A DNA stretch of 10,078 nucleotides. Source: Acidobacteriota bacterium (GTDB lineage: Bacteria > Acidobacteriota > Blastocatellia > Pyrinomonadales > Pyrinomonadaceae). Location of the stretch: positions 1 through 10,078 of the forward strand of contig JAOTWT010000074.1 of assembly GCA_029862725.1 (NCBI GenBank), given 5' to 3'. Of the stretch, positions 1 to 6,799 are shown piece after piece. The position numbers and the translations under genes were made by a program. Position 1 is the stretch's first letter, and each line of letters opens with the position of its first letter. The notes beneath the pieces are model-generated. The model saw nothing but the letters and a program-made list of their open reading frames with translations, was not told where the DNA came from and did no database searches.

Positions 1-1
1 T

Positions 2-664
2 CGCGACGGCAGTGTCGAAGACATTTCCGCCAAGTCCTCGGAAGGCCCAAGTGCAGCGGTGACCGGCAATCCCGGGAATGACCGCGACGGCGTTTTATCG
101 GGAGTGTATGGCGGCGAATTATCGTTAGGCATAAACGCAAAGGGCGAGTTGACCGGCTATTTCGAATCCGGAAGAGGTGGCGACGAAAACGGCGGGCCGA
201 TGTTCTCCTGTATGTTTTTTATTTACGGCGCGGCACCCGTAGGCAATCGATACGAGATAAGGACGTGGTATCCGGACGCGAAAATAGACCGATATATCGG
301 CGGCGAACTAACCCGAATCGAAGAAGATGGCACTCCAGGGATCAAGGTGAGACTGGACGAAGAACACGGGGGTTGCGTAAATGTCGGCTCTACATTCAGC
401 GCGGGAGGCGGTTCGACCCTTCCTTTGACATCGAGTGGAGATTGGGCCGGGATCCGCGTGGTTTCATCTCCGAAAGCATATTTTTATGAGTCTTCGGAAG
501 CGAAGAAACCTCGAAAGGCCTATCTGGTGGAAAGAAATTTGGTAAGCGTCCTCGAGGAGGCGGATAACTCTGTCCGGGTTGCGTTTGCCGGTTCGGACAA
601 AAAGACTACCGAAGGATGGATCAAGAAATCCGACTTTTTCGAACACGTGCCTGCGGCGAAGTAG
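2..664 (+). CDS. Partial protein with C-terminal SH3-like domain (5' end off window)
   Basis: The reading frame is open from the left edge, so the gene starts upstream; a GTG at 59 lies in frame but nothing shows it is the true start. 220 residues are visible. The first ~30 are polar and rich in Gly, Asp, Ser and Asn. The middle (about 33-130) looks like a beta-rich secreted domain with short Gly-rich turns and two cysteines (in FSCMFF and GGCVNV). The last ~67 residues (about 149-215) resemble a bacterial SH3 domain: WAGIRVV opening, YLVERNLVSVLEE core and the typical closing pattern GWIKKSDF. Such domains usually bind cell-wall or protein ligands outside the cytoplasm, so an envelope location is inferred. 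The signal peptide, if any, is off the window. It ends 9 nt before nuoM, a place where nuoL would normally be found. The protein family is not recognised; only the SH3-like assignment is moderately supported. Confidence 0.7.
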   Translation, partial: RDGSVEDISAKSSEGPSAAVTGNPGNDRDGVLSGVYGGELSLGINAKGELTGYFESGRGGDENGGPMFSCMFFIYGAAPVGNRYEIRTWYPDAKIDRYIGGELTRIEEDGTPGIKVRLDEEHGGCVNVGSTFSAGGGSTLPLTSSGDWAGIRVVSSPKAYFYESSEAKKPRKAYLVERNLVSVLEEADNSVRVAFAGSDKKTTEGWIKKSDFFEHVPAAK

Positions 665-673
665 AATTTTAGA

Positions 674-2290
674 ATGGACTTTATAACAGAAAACCTGATC
701 ACTATTCTGATCCTTTTGCCGGCGTTCGGCGCACTTGCGCTTATCGGACACCAGCTGTTCTGGAAAGAAGAGGCGCATTTGAAATGGCTGACGCTTGCCT
801 TCACGTTAGTAAATTTTCTTATTTCACTGCTTCTGCTCGGTAATTCGACCGCTTCGGCGAATGGTTTTTTCTTTGAAAAGAACATCCCCTGGATCGAGGC
901 GATAAATACCAACTATCACATCGGTGTAGACGGTTTTAGCCTTTGGCTGGTGATTCTGACGACCTTTATCATGCCGATCTCCGTTCTTTCCACATGGCAT
1001 GCGGTCGAAAAACGGGCGCCCGCGTTCTACGTCTTTCTTCTCCTTCTGGAAAGCGCGATGCTCGGCGTTTTTGTGACGCTCGACCTGTTGGTTTTCTATT
1101 TGTTTTTCGAGGCCTCACTGATTCCAATGTTCTTCCTGATCGGGATCTGGGGCGGCAAAGAACGTATTTACGCGGCGGTTAAATTCTTTATCTTTACTGC
1201 GCTCGGCAGCCTCCTGATGCTTGTCGCGATCATCGCGCTTTATTACCTGCAGCTGCAGGCGACCGGAGTGGGTTCTTTCGACTACGTCGTGCTTCTGAGG
1301 TCGATTCAGGAAGGCAACCTTGTTATCGCCGGACAGGCCGGAACCTTGCTCTTTCTGGCGTTCGCGCTTGCCTTTTCGATTAAGGTGCCTCTCTTCCCAT
1401 TTCATACATGGCTTCCGGATGCCCACACCGAGGCGCCGACGGCTGGTTCGGTGATACTTGCCGGTGTGCTTTTAAAAATGGGTACTTACGGGTTGATGCG
1501 TTTTAATTTTACGCTTTTCCCCGAGGCCTCCCGCGAGCTCGCCTGGATCTTTATCATTCTGGCGATTATCGGGATTATTTACGGAGCACTGGTCGCGATG
1601 GTCCAGCCCGATATAAAAAGGCTTGTCGCCTATTCATCTGTTGCGCACATGGGATTTGTGATTCTCGGCATGTTCTCGTTTACGGAGGCCGGAATGCAGG
1701 GGGCGCTTTATACAATGTTGAGCCACGGCGTTACAACCGGTGCGTTGTTCCTGCTCGTCGGTTTCATATACGAGCGGCGTCATACCCGTTTGATATCTGA
1801 ATACGGCGGACTCTCGGGGATCATGCCGGTCTATGCGACGTTCTTTGTAATTACGGCGATGGCTTCGATCGGGCTTCCGTTCCTTAACGGTTTTGTCGGC
1901 GAGTTTATGATCATGCTCGGGATGTGGACTTCGACCGCGCTTTCGGGGAATTGGAATCAGATCGCCACGATGCTTGCCGGCACCGGGGTGGTTTTCGCCG
2001 CCGTGTACCTGCTTTGGATGGTCCAGAGGGTCTTTTTTGGAAAGCTCACGAATAACAAGAACAAATCGCTCAGAGATCTCGATCTTCGGGAAATCGGCCT
2101 CATGGCTCCACTGCTCTTTCTGATGGTATTTATGGGTGTATATCCAAGCGCCTTTCTGAGTGCGTCAAGAGACTCCGTCAAAGAGATCCAGCGGATCGTA
2201 AGCGGCGATACAAAGGGAGGCGCCGTTGCGCGAACCCGGACGAAGCCGCCGGCCGCGATCACCGCCGGAAAAGAAGAGGCGGAGAAATAG
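674..2290 (+). CDS. nuoM: NADH-quinone oxidoreductase subunit M (complex I, antiporter-like)
   Basis: 538 residues, slightly longer than the E. coli protein (about 509) because of a ~35-residue polar, basic C-terminal tail. NuoM is one of three antiporter-like membrane-arm subunits that move protons as NADH electrons reach quinone. The protein is a string of about 14 hydrophobic helices. Expected functional residues are present: Glu146 in FFEASLIPMFF (E. coli E144), Lys237 in SIKVPLFPFHTW (K234), Lys268 in LLKMGTYG (K265), His325 in SSVAHMGF, and Glu410 in GFVGEFMI (E407). The stretch WLPDAHTEAPTAGSV is the family signature and separates M from subunits L and N. The ATG at 674 fits the normal NuoM N-terminus; its upstream ribosome site is weak (TTTTAGA), so translation may be coupled to the gene ending 9 nt earlier. 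nuoN follows after 67 nt. The E. coli equivalents are from memory of the family. Confidence 0.98.
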   Translation: MDFITENLITILILLPAFGALALIGHQLFWKEEAHLKWLTLAFTLVNFLISLLLLGNSTASANGFFFEKNIPWIEAINTNYHIGVDGFSLWLVILTTFIMPISVLSTWHAVEKRAPAFYVFLLLLESAMLGVFVTLDLLVFYLFFEASLIPMFFLIGIWGGKERIYAAVKFFIFTALGSLLMLVAIIALYYLQLQATGVGSFDYVVLLRSIQEGNLVIAGQAGTLLFLAFALAFSIKVPLFPFHTWLPDAHTEAPTAGSVILAGVLLKMGTYGLMRFNFTLFPEASRELAWIFIILAIIGIIYGALVAMVQPDIKRLVAYSSVAHMGFVILGMFSFTEAGMQGALYTMLSHGVTTGALFLLVGFIYERRHTRLISEYGGLSGIMPVYATFFVITAMASIGLPFLNGFVGEFMIMLGMWTSTALSGNWNQIATMLAGTGVVFAAVYLLWMVQRVFFGKLTNNKNKSLRDLDLREIGLMAPLLFLMVFMGVYPSAFLSASRDSVKEIQRIVSGDTKGGAVARTRTKPPAAITAGKEEAEK

Positions 2291-2298
2291 AAGCAGCG

Positions 2299-2334
2299 GC
2301 TTGCTATTGCATCCGACCGTGTGTCGGGGCAAGC
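2299..2334 (+). promoter_or_regulatory. Hairpin in the nuoM-nuoN spacer
   Basis: GCTTGC (2299-2304) pairs with GCAAGC (2329-2334). Inside it CCGAC (2313-2317) pairs with GTCGG (2323-2327) around the 5-nt loop CGTGT. The two stems are separated by an 8-nt bulge on the left and one G on the right. No T-run follows, so it is not a standard intrinsic terminator. It may affect mRNA stability or processing, or translation of nuoN, whose own ribosome site is poor. The pairing is seen directly; the role is inferred. Confidence 0.45.
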
Positions 2335-2357
2335 GTTGGCGATAGTAGAAATTAAAA

Positions 2358-3908
2358 ATGAACACGATCCTTTTGGCAGATTTAGTTAATCCGAACGTCG
2401 TCATCCAGACCGTTCTTCCGGAAATGGTGCTCGCCGTGACCGCGATTTTTATCATGGTTTACGACAGCTATGTGCCCGGAAAACACAGGGTCACGGCGAC
2501 ACTCTCGCTTATCGGATTGGCTGCGTCCTCGTTCGCACTCTACCAGCTCTGGTCCGAGCCCGGGGTATTTGCGTCCGGCTTTAACGGCATGGTCGTCACG
2601 GACGGTCTGCGTCTCAGCTTCACCGCCGTTTTCATCCTTGTCGCCGCGTTGACGATACTTATCTCCTCGGTTTGGATCGATAATGAAAATGTCCCCGCCG
2701 GCGAGTACCACGTGTTGGTGCTATTTGCCACGATCGGAATGATGTTCATGGCTTCCGGCAACGACATGGTGATTATCTTCCTCGGTGTCGAGACACTTTC
2801 GATAGCGACCTATGTAATGGCCGGACTCCGGAAGACCGACCTCCGATCGAACGAATCCGCGATGAAGTATTTCGTCCTGGGCTCGTATGCATCGGCGTTT
2901 CTCTTGTACGGTATGGCGTTGATTTACGGCGCGACGGGATCGACAAATATCACGGAAATCGCGTCGAGCCTCGATTCCGCCAGCTTCCCCGCCCTTTTAC
3001 TTGTCGGCGGCGCGATGTTGTTGATCGGGTTTGGGTTTAAGGTCGCTGTTGTTCCCTTCCATGTCTGGACGCCCGATGTTTACGAAGGCGCGCCGAGCCC
3101 GATTACGGGCTTCATGGCGGCCGGCCCGAAAGCGGCGGCCTTTGCCTCTTTTCTTAGAGTTTTCGTTATCGGATTCCCGCTGGTTGCCGGCAGTGTCGCG
3201 GCGCAGTACCTACATGAGACCTGGATCACCGCTCTGGCGATAATCGCGATTCTGACCACAACTGTTGGAAATCTCGCGGCGATTGTCCAAAACAACGTCA
3301 AGCGGATGCTCGCTTATTCGTCGATCGCTCACGCCGGTTACGCACTCGTCGGATTTGTTGGCGCGGGCGTCGCGACGACCATTGAGGGACGAAACGAGGC
3401 CATTGCTGCCGTGGCGTTTTATATGCTCACATACTCGGTCGCCAACCTGGGGGCGTTCGCCGTTCTGACCCTGCTCGCACGGAAAAACGACCGGCGCACC
3501 GAGTTTGAAGACTATAACGGTATAGGTTTCAAGTCACCGGTTCTCTCGTTTACCCTTTCATTGTTTATGCTTTCCCTTCTCGGCCTTCCGCTGACGGCGG
3601 GATTCATCGGAAAAGTTCTTGTCTTCCGTCCGGCATTGGAAGCGGGTCAGACCCTCCTGACGGTAATGGTCGTCGTCGCCGTGATAAACACCGCGATTTC
3701 GGCTTATTACTATCTCAGACTTATCGTTGTCATGTTTTTCCGCGAGCGTTCCACTGATTGGGTCGTCCCGAAGATTCCGGCGGCGGTTGGATTTGCGCTC
3801 CTTGTCGCCGTGCTCGGTGTCTTCTATTTCGGACTATTTGGGAACAGCGTGATTCGTTCGTTTACGAGCGTTCCGGCCGAAGCGCCGGTGAGCGCATCAA
3901 ACCGATAA
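2358..3908 (+). CDS. nuoN: NADH-quinone oxidoreductase subunit N (complex I, antiporter-like)
   Basis: 516 residues, about the usual length or slightly longer (E. coli about 485). It is the antiporter-like subunit nearest the quinone-binding arm of complex I and takes part in proton pumping. About 14 hydrophobic helices are seen. Key residues are all present: Glu145 in LGVETLSI (E. coli E133), Lys228 in FGFKVAVVPFHVW (K217), Lys258 in AAGPKAAAF (K247), Lys419 in GFIGKVLVF (K395), and His325 in SSIAHAGY. VWTPDVYEGAPSPIT and the lysine, rather than glutamate, after GFIG are diagnostic for subunit N. The ATG at 2358 has little Shine-Dalgarno sequence before it (GTAGAAATTAAAA) and follows a spacer hairpin. 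It is the last complex I gene here; an acetyltransferase-like gene starts one nucleotide after its stop. The Ser/Ala/Pro-rich C-terminal tail looks normal for a polar end. Confidence 0.98.
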   Translation: MNTILLADLVNPNVVIQTVLPEMVLAVTAIFIMVYDSYVPGKHRVTATLSLIGLAASSFALYQLWSEPGVFASGFNGMVVTDGLRLSFTAVFILVAALTILISSVWIDNENVPAGEYHVLVLFATIGMMFMASGNDMVIIFLGVETLSIATYVMAGLRKTDLRSNESAMKYFVLGSYASAFLLYGMALIYGATGSTNITEIASSLDSASFPALLLVGGAMLLIGFGFKVAVVPFHVWTPDVYEGAPSPITGFMAAGPKAAAFASFLRVFVIGFPLVAGSVAAQYLHETWITALAIIAILTTTVGNLAAIVQNNVKRMLAYSSIAHAGYALVGFVGAGVATTIEGRNEAIAAVAFYMLTYSVANLGAFAVLTLLARKNDRRTEFEDYNGIGFKSPVLSFTLSLFMLSLLGLPLTAGFIGKVLVFRPALEAGQTLLTVMVVVAVINTAISAYYYLRLIVVMFFRERSTDWVVPKIPAAVGFALLVAVLGVFYFGLFGNSVIRSFTSVPAEAPVSASNR

Positions 3909-3909
3909 G

Positions 3910-4548
3910 ATGTTTAAGCCTGTCGATCTGGAGAATTGGAATCGAAAGTCGACTTTTGAGTTTTTCAGAGAATTCGAGGATCCCTTTTTTAACGTCACCG
4001 TTCCGCTGGATGTAACCGCACTCCTCGAACTCTGCCGGTCCCGAGACATTTCGTTTGCGGCGGCTTGTCTCTACTTCTCACAGGAATCGGCCAACCGGAT
4101 CCGCGAGTTCCGTATAAGACTTATGGACGGGCAGCTCGTCGAGTTCGAACGCGTCGAGGCTACCCAGACCATCATCCAGGATGATGAGACCTTCTCGTTT
4201 TGCTATCTGCCCTGGCGTCCCGACCTGGTGTCGTTCTCGCAGTCCGCACGCGAAGCCGTAACGGAGTACAAGAAAAAACGCACATTCGATGTCGAAACGG
4301 GACGCGTCGACCTGATCTATTACTCGGTACTGCCGTGGCTTGCATTTACGAGCTTCAAACACGCGACCAGGTACGACCCGCTTCAAACAGTACCGCGAAT
4401 CGCCTTCGGAAAATATACAAAGTCAGGCGGCAGATACACGATACCGATTTCGGTCGAAGTGCATCATGCAATGATGGACGGGATCCATGTCGGGAAATAT
4501 GTGGATCTTCTTCAAAGGAAGCTTGAAGCCTGTGGGGAAACCTTATGA
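3910..4548 (+). CDS. Chloramphenicol acetyltransferase-fold acyltransferase, substrate unknown
   Basis: 212 residues, the full length of the CAT family (about 213-219). CAT enzymes are trimers that move an acetyl group from acetyl-CoA to a hydroxyl. The C-terminal signature VEVHHAMMDGIHVGKYV holds the catalytic base His186 and structural Asp190 (CAT-III His195 and Asp199). YYSVLPW holds Ser139, matching Ser148. The N-terminal pattern NRKSTFEFFREF and the block LPWLAFTSF also fit. Compared with CAT-III as I remember it, Tyr25 of the chloramphenicol pocket becomes Phe19 and the oxyanion-supporting Thr174 becomes Ala165. An acyltransferase is therefore likely, chloramphenicol as substrate much less so. 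The ATG at 3910 is one nucleotide after the nuoN stop, so translational coupling is expected. The gene overlaps the next one by ATGA at 4545-4548. Nothing suggests an integron, transposon or plasmid setting, so calling this a resistance gene would be unjustified. Confidence 0.88.
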   Translation: MFKPVDLENWNRKSTFEFFREFEDPFFNVTVPLDVTALLELCRSRDISFAAACLYFSQESANRIREFRIRLMDGQLVEFERVEATQTIIQDDETFSFCYLPWRPDLVSFSQSAREAVTEYKKKRTFDVETGRVDLIYYSVLPWLAFTSFKHATRYDPLQTVPRIAFGKYTKSGGRYTIPISVEVHHAMMDGIHVGKYVDLLQRKLEACGETL

Positions 4549-5021
4549 GCCTGACCGTAGAGATCAAAGAAGAACTTGGCCCGCTTTGGATCCCATCGAT
4601 CTACGAGTCCCGCGTGCGAACCAGGAAGACGCGGTCTTTTGCAATCGATCTTCCGCAAAAAGAAAATAAGATCGACATTGTACACACGCTTCTTGGTATC
4701 CAGTTGAAGGCCCGCGGGAAGCTTATCGCGTGTCCCGATCTGGCGACCGCGCGCTATTTGCGCGTGTTTGCACGGTTCGGTTGCGGTAATGTCGCGGTGC
4801 CTTACGACATCACCAAGATATCGCACATCGCCGACGAACTTGAGTCCGCCTGGCATACTTCCCTGTTAATACTCGAGAGGGAGACGGCCGGCGAAAGCGC
4901 TCAGCTAAAAGGACGCCGGCGGGGCTCTCTCCTGAAAGCAATGAGAACCGAAATCGAAGACCTGGGTGCGGGAACGCTGATGCCCGAATTCGACACCAGG
5001 ACCAAACAAAGAGGCAGTTAG
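4545..5021 (+). CDS. Conserved-looking hypothetical protein, 158 residues
   Basis: I do not recognise this family. The gene overlaps the CAT-like gene by 4 nt (ATGA), has a fair ribosome site (GGGGA, about 6 nt before the ATG), and ends 13 nt before the next start. It uses codons like its neighbours, so it is very likely real. The N-terminal third is mixed and basic, with the run YESRVRTRKTR at 20-30. The middle (about 43-100) looks like a compact alpha/beta domain: IDIVHTLLGIQLKARGKLIA, then a helix TARYLRVFARFG, then GCGNVAVPYDITKI. An amphipathic helix follows (ADELESAWHTSLLILERE). The last ~35 residues are charged, with GRRRG at 122-126. There is no signal peptide or membrane helix, so it should be cytoplasmic. 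Two cysteines (in IACPD and FGCGN) are visible, but no metal or nucleotide motif. The basic patches might contact nucleic acid or a charged partner; that is speculation. A role with the flanking transferase and amidotransferase is inferred from packing alone. Confidence 0.8.
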   Translation: MSLTVEIKEELGPLWIPSIYESRVRTRKTRSFAIDLPQKENKIDIVHTLLGIQLKARGKLIACPDLATARYLRVFARFGCGNVAVPYDITKISHIADELESAWHTSLLILERETAGESAQLKGRRRGSLLKAMRTEIEDLGAGTLMPEFDTRTKQRGS

Positions 5022-5026
5022 AAATT

Positions 5027-5031
5027 AGGAG
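5027..5031 (+). promoter_or_regulatory. Shine-Dalgarno AGGAG before the amidotransferase gene
   Basis: AGGAG lies 5 nt after the stop of the preceding gene and is the best ribosome site in the region. Its distance to the in-frame TTG at 5035 is only 3 nt, which is tight; the in-frame ATGs at 5059 and 5080 lie 27 and 48 nt away. It favours the TTG start but does not settle it. Confidence 0.5.
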
Positions 5032-5034
5032 AAT

Positions 5035-5994
5035 TTGCTTGGGTTAACAATTTCAAAAATGATAACATCAAGGTTGGGAATGTTAGACGGCTTTGCACAA
5101 TTGCATCAGGAAGAATCGCTTCCGTTTCCTTATAACCGTCAGCGGTATTGCCGGTATGAGCCGATCGAAAAAAAGATCGAACATGCCCGTGTGCTTATCG
5201 TTAACGATTTGCTGAGGTACGAATCCGATCTTTCCGATCTGGCCAAGAAAGAATTGGCGGATGGGGTAGAGGTTCATCTGCGCCTGGAAAACAAGCTTTC
5301 GCAGATGGCCTGTGACAATATCGCAAAGAACGTACAGCGGCTCGTTCGGCAGCCCAAATCCCTGACGGTGCATCTGTCCGAGGTGGCAGAGGCTGCAGAG
5401 ACATTTTCTCCCGATGCGATTGTAATGAGCGGAACGCTCTCGGATTTCGATTATTACAATCCGAAATATCTGAAGAGATTCGAGAAATTTATCCGTTCCA
5501 CAAAGACGCCTGTGCTCGGCATCTGCGGCGCCCATCAGTTGATCGGCGTTTCATTCGGAAACGAACTGCGAACAATAGACAATTTGTTTCCTCACGAGAG
5601 ACGAACCGGGCGGGTCGCCGAATTCCAATATCGTTTTGTAAAGATAGTCGACCGCACAGATCCGATCTTCATGGGTATCGATGATCCAAAAAGCGGTGTC
5701 TGGCAGAATTATACGGTCGAAGAGGGGATACTTCGGATTTGGCAGAATCATGGTCTCCAGGTGATAGGGATTCCTGATGGCTTCAACCATCTCGCAAAAT
5801 CGTATCTCACACAGAACCAAATGATGGTCAAACGATCCGACGGGCAACTCATCTACACCGTACAGTTTCACCTGGAGAAGTCCTTTGAAGATTGGTCCAA
5901 GAATCCAACCCGATGGGAACACCCCAACGAATCAAGAGACGGAAGAATCCTGTTCGAGAATTTCCTGATTCTCGCCCTCGAGCACAACCGGTAA
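5035..5994 (+). CDS. Stand-alone class I glutamine amidotransferase-like protein
   Basis: 319 residues from TTG 5035. ATG 5059 and ATG 5080 are in-frame alternatives; 5080 has AGG six nt before it and would give 304 residues. The core follows the class I glutamine amidotransferase fold: a first strand ARVLIVND (51-58), a strand DAIVMSG (127-133), the nucleophile elbow PVLGICGAHQLIG (159-171) with Cys164, the support motif QNHG (237-240), and YTVQFHLE with His279 and Glu281 (standard QFHPE). The Cys-His-Glu triad is complete, so hydrolysis of glutamine or a gamma-glutamyl-like amide is plausible. The elbow is odd: GxCxA instead of GxCxG. No synthetase domain is fused, unlike GuaA, CarA partners or PurL, so an ammonia acceptor must be another protein, or the enzyme is a hydrolase. 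The first ~48 residues are a family-atypical extension. It is the last plus-strand gene, 13 nt after the hypothetical gene, and its target is unknown. Confidence 0.85.
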   Translation: MLGLTISKMITSRLGMLDGFAQLHQEESLPFPYNRQRYCRYEPIEKKIEHARVLIVNDLLRYESDLSDLAKKELADGVEVHLRLENKLSQMACDNIAKNVQRLVRQPKSLTVHLSEVAEAAETFSPDAIVMSGTLSDFDYYNPKYLKRFEKFIRSTKTPVLGICGAHQLIGVSFGNELRTIDNLFPHERRTGRVAEFQYRFVKIVDRTDPIFMGIDDPKSGVWQNYTVEEGILRIWQNHGLQVIGIPDGFNHLAKSYLTQNQMMVKRSDGQLIYTVQFHLEKSFEDWSKNPTRWEHPNESRDGRILFENFLILALEHNR

Positions 5995-6013
5995 TTACCT
6001 GGCATTTCTGAGA

Positions 6014-6718
6014 CTAGTTTGAACTCTGATTTTCAGAATTCGGTTTGATTTCATCGGCGGGTAATTCGTTTTCCCCGGCTTCCCCGATATCAGCCGGTTC
6101 AGCATACCTCGGTGTCTCCGCTCGCCGTTTTTCCCTTAATTCGTCTCTTTGGCGGTCACGGATCACGGATATGCGCTGTTCCCGGCGTTGCTTTTCACTA
6201 AAGGAGTCATTAATTTTTGCCGCCTTGGCAATTTCGGCCGGAGTCAGGGACAGTACTTGATCGGAATACTCACTAGAAAGAGACTCCACTTGCCCGTTTT
6301 TCCCGTATACAAACACTTGGCGTTGCCCGTTACCGTGATCACGAACCATTACCATCCGCAATAGATCGTGTCCCCGAAAACTCCGTGTCACCGTAGAGTT
6401 TCCATAACCGTCCTTCATTCGGCTAAGCCTTGAACCGTCTTGCAGGATACGCGTGACGTCCTCGGATTTCTGGGACGAAACCGGGGACTGCCTGATATAA
6501 TCCGAACCCGGCTCTGACAATTCCAAAGGTGCGGATCGAATCTCGCTTTTGGCTTGCACACCGCGTGATTCTTCTCTTTGCGTGCTCTCCTGCTTACCGC
6601 CAAACAAATCCATGACACCAATACCGAGGTGCAATTTCACTGCTATTGAAGCGAGCATTCCGGCAATGAGGAGTAACAAGATTACTCGGAGTCGCGTTTG
6701 TTTTTTGTTTCCATCCAT
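6014..6718 (-). CDS. Single-pass membrane protein of unknown function
   Basis: 234 residues. The N-terminus is short and basic (NKKQTRLR), then residues 11-35 form one strongly hydrophobic helix with no clear signal-peptidase site, so it is probably an inner-membrane anchor with the rest outside. Residues 42-86 are polar and probably disordered. Residues 87-168 look like a small folded domain with short strands (SRLSRMKDGYGN, TVTRSFRGHDLLRMVMV, RQVFVYGKNGQVESL), ending in TPAEIAKAAKI. Residues 172-202 form a very charged helix (EKQRREQRISVIRDRQRDEL), perhaps a coiled coil, followed by an acidic tail. The ATG at 6718 has little ribosome-site sequence before it. It is read in the same direction as the pilus genes but lies 81 nt beyond pilX, past a likely terminator, so it may be a separate unit. 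It ends 19 nt from the convergent amidotransferase gene. I do not recognise the family; a link to the pilus is possible but unproven. Confidence 0.75.
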   Translation of the reverse strand: MDGNKKQTRLRVILLLLIAGMLASIAVKLHLGIGVMDLFGGKQESTQREESRGVQAKSEIRSAPLELSEPGSDYIRQSPVSSQKSEDVTRILQDGSRLSRMKDGYGNSTVTRSFRGHDLLRMVMVRDHGNGQRQVFVYGKNGQVESLSSEYSDQVLSLTPAEIAKAAKINDSFSEKQRREQRISVIRDRQRDELREKRRAETPRYAEPADIGEAGENELPADEIKPNSENQSSN

Positions 6719-6770
6719 TGTTCTGAAGCGTAACGATGTAGGTTAATACACCTAGTGGTTCGGATAATTG

Positions 6771-6797
6771 GAAAAAAGGGAGAAAGCGGGGCCCCGC
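6771..6797 (-). terminator. Candidate intrinsic terminator after the pilX-like gene
   Basis: On the minus strand the perfect palindrome GCGGGGCCCCGC (6797-6786) begins 2 nt after the pilX-like stop and is followed by TTTCTCCCTTTTTT. A 4-bp GC stem with a GGCC loop is short, and the T tract is broken by CTCCC, so termination may be partial. The position between two same-strand genes supports it. Confidence 0.5.
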
Positions 6798-6799
6798 AT

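Noticed and set aside
1246..1259. 14-bp perfect palindrome CCTGCAGCTGCAGG inside nuoM
   Set aside because: It encodes ordinary helix residues (LQLQ) in a conserved gene, so there is no reason to treat it as an operator.
4078..4386. Minus-strand open frame of 102 codons across the CAT-fold gene
   Set aside because: The plus-strand frame has catalytic motifs at family spacing and operon packing; the opposite frame has neither.
3910..4548. Mobile antibiotic resistance gene
   Set aside because: No integrase, transposase, inverted repeats or attC-like site is visible, and the gene is packed directly against nuoN with similar codon use.
6025..6037. Small hairpin TCTGA-TTT-TCAGA near the convergent gene ends
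   Set aside because: A 5-bp, weak stem inside the end of the minus-strand gene with no clean T tract; not enough to call a bidirectional terminator.
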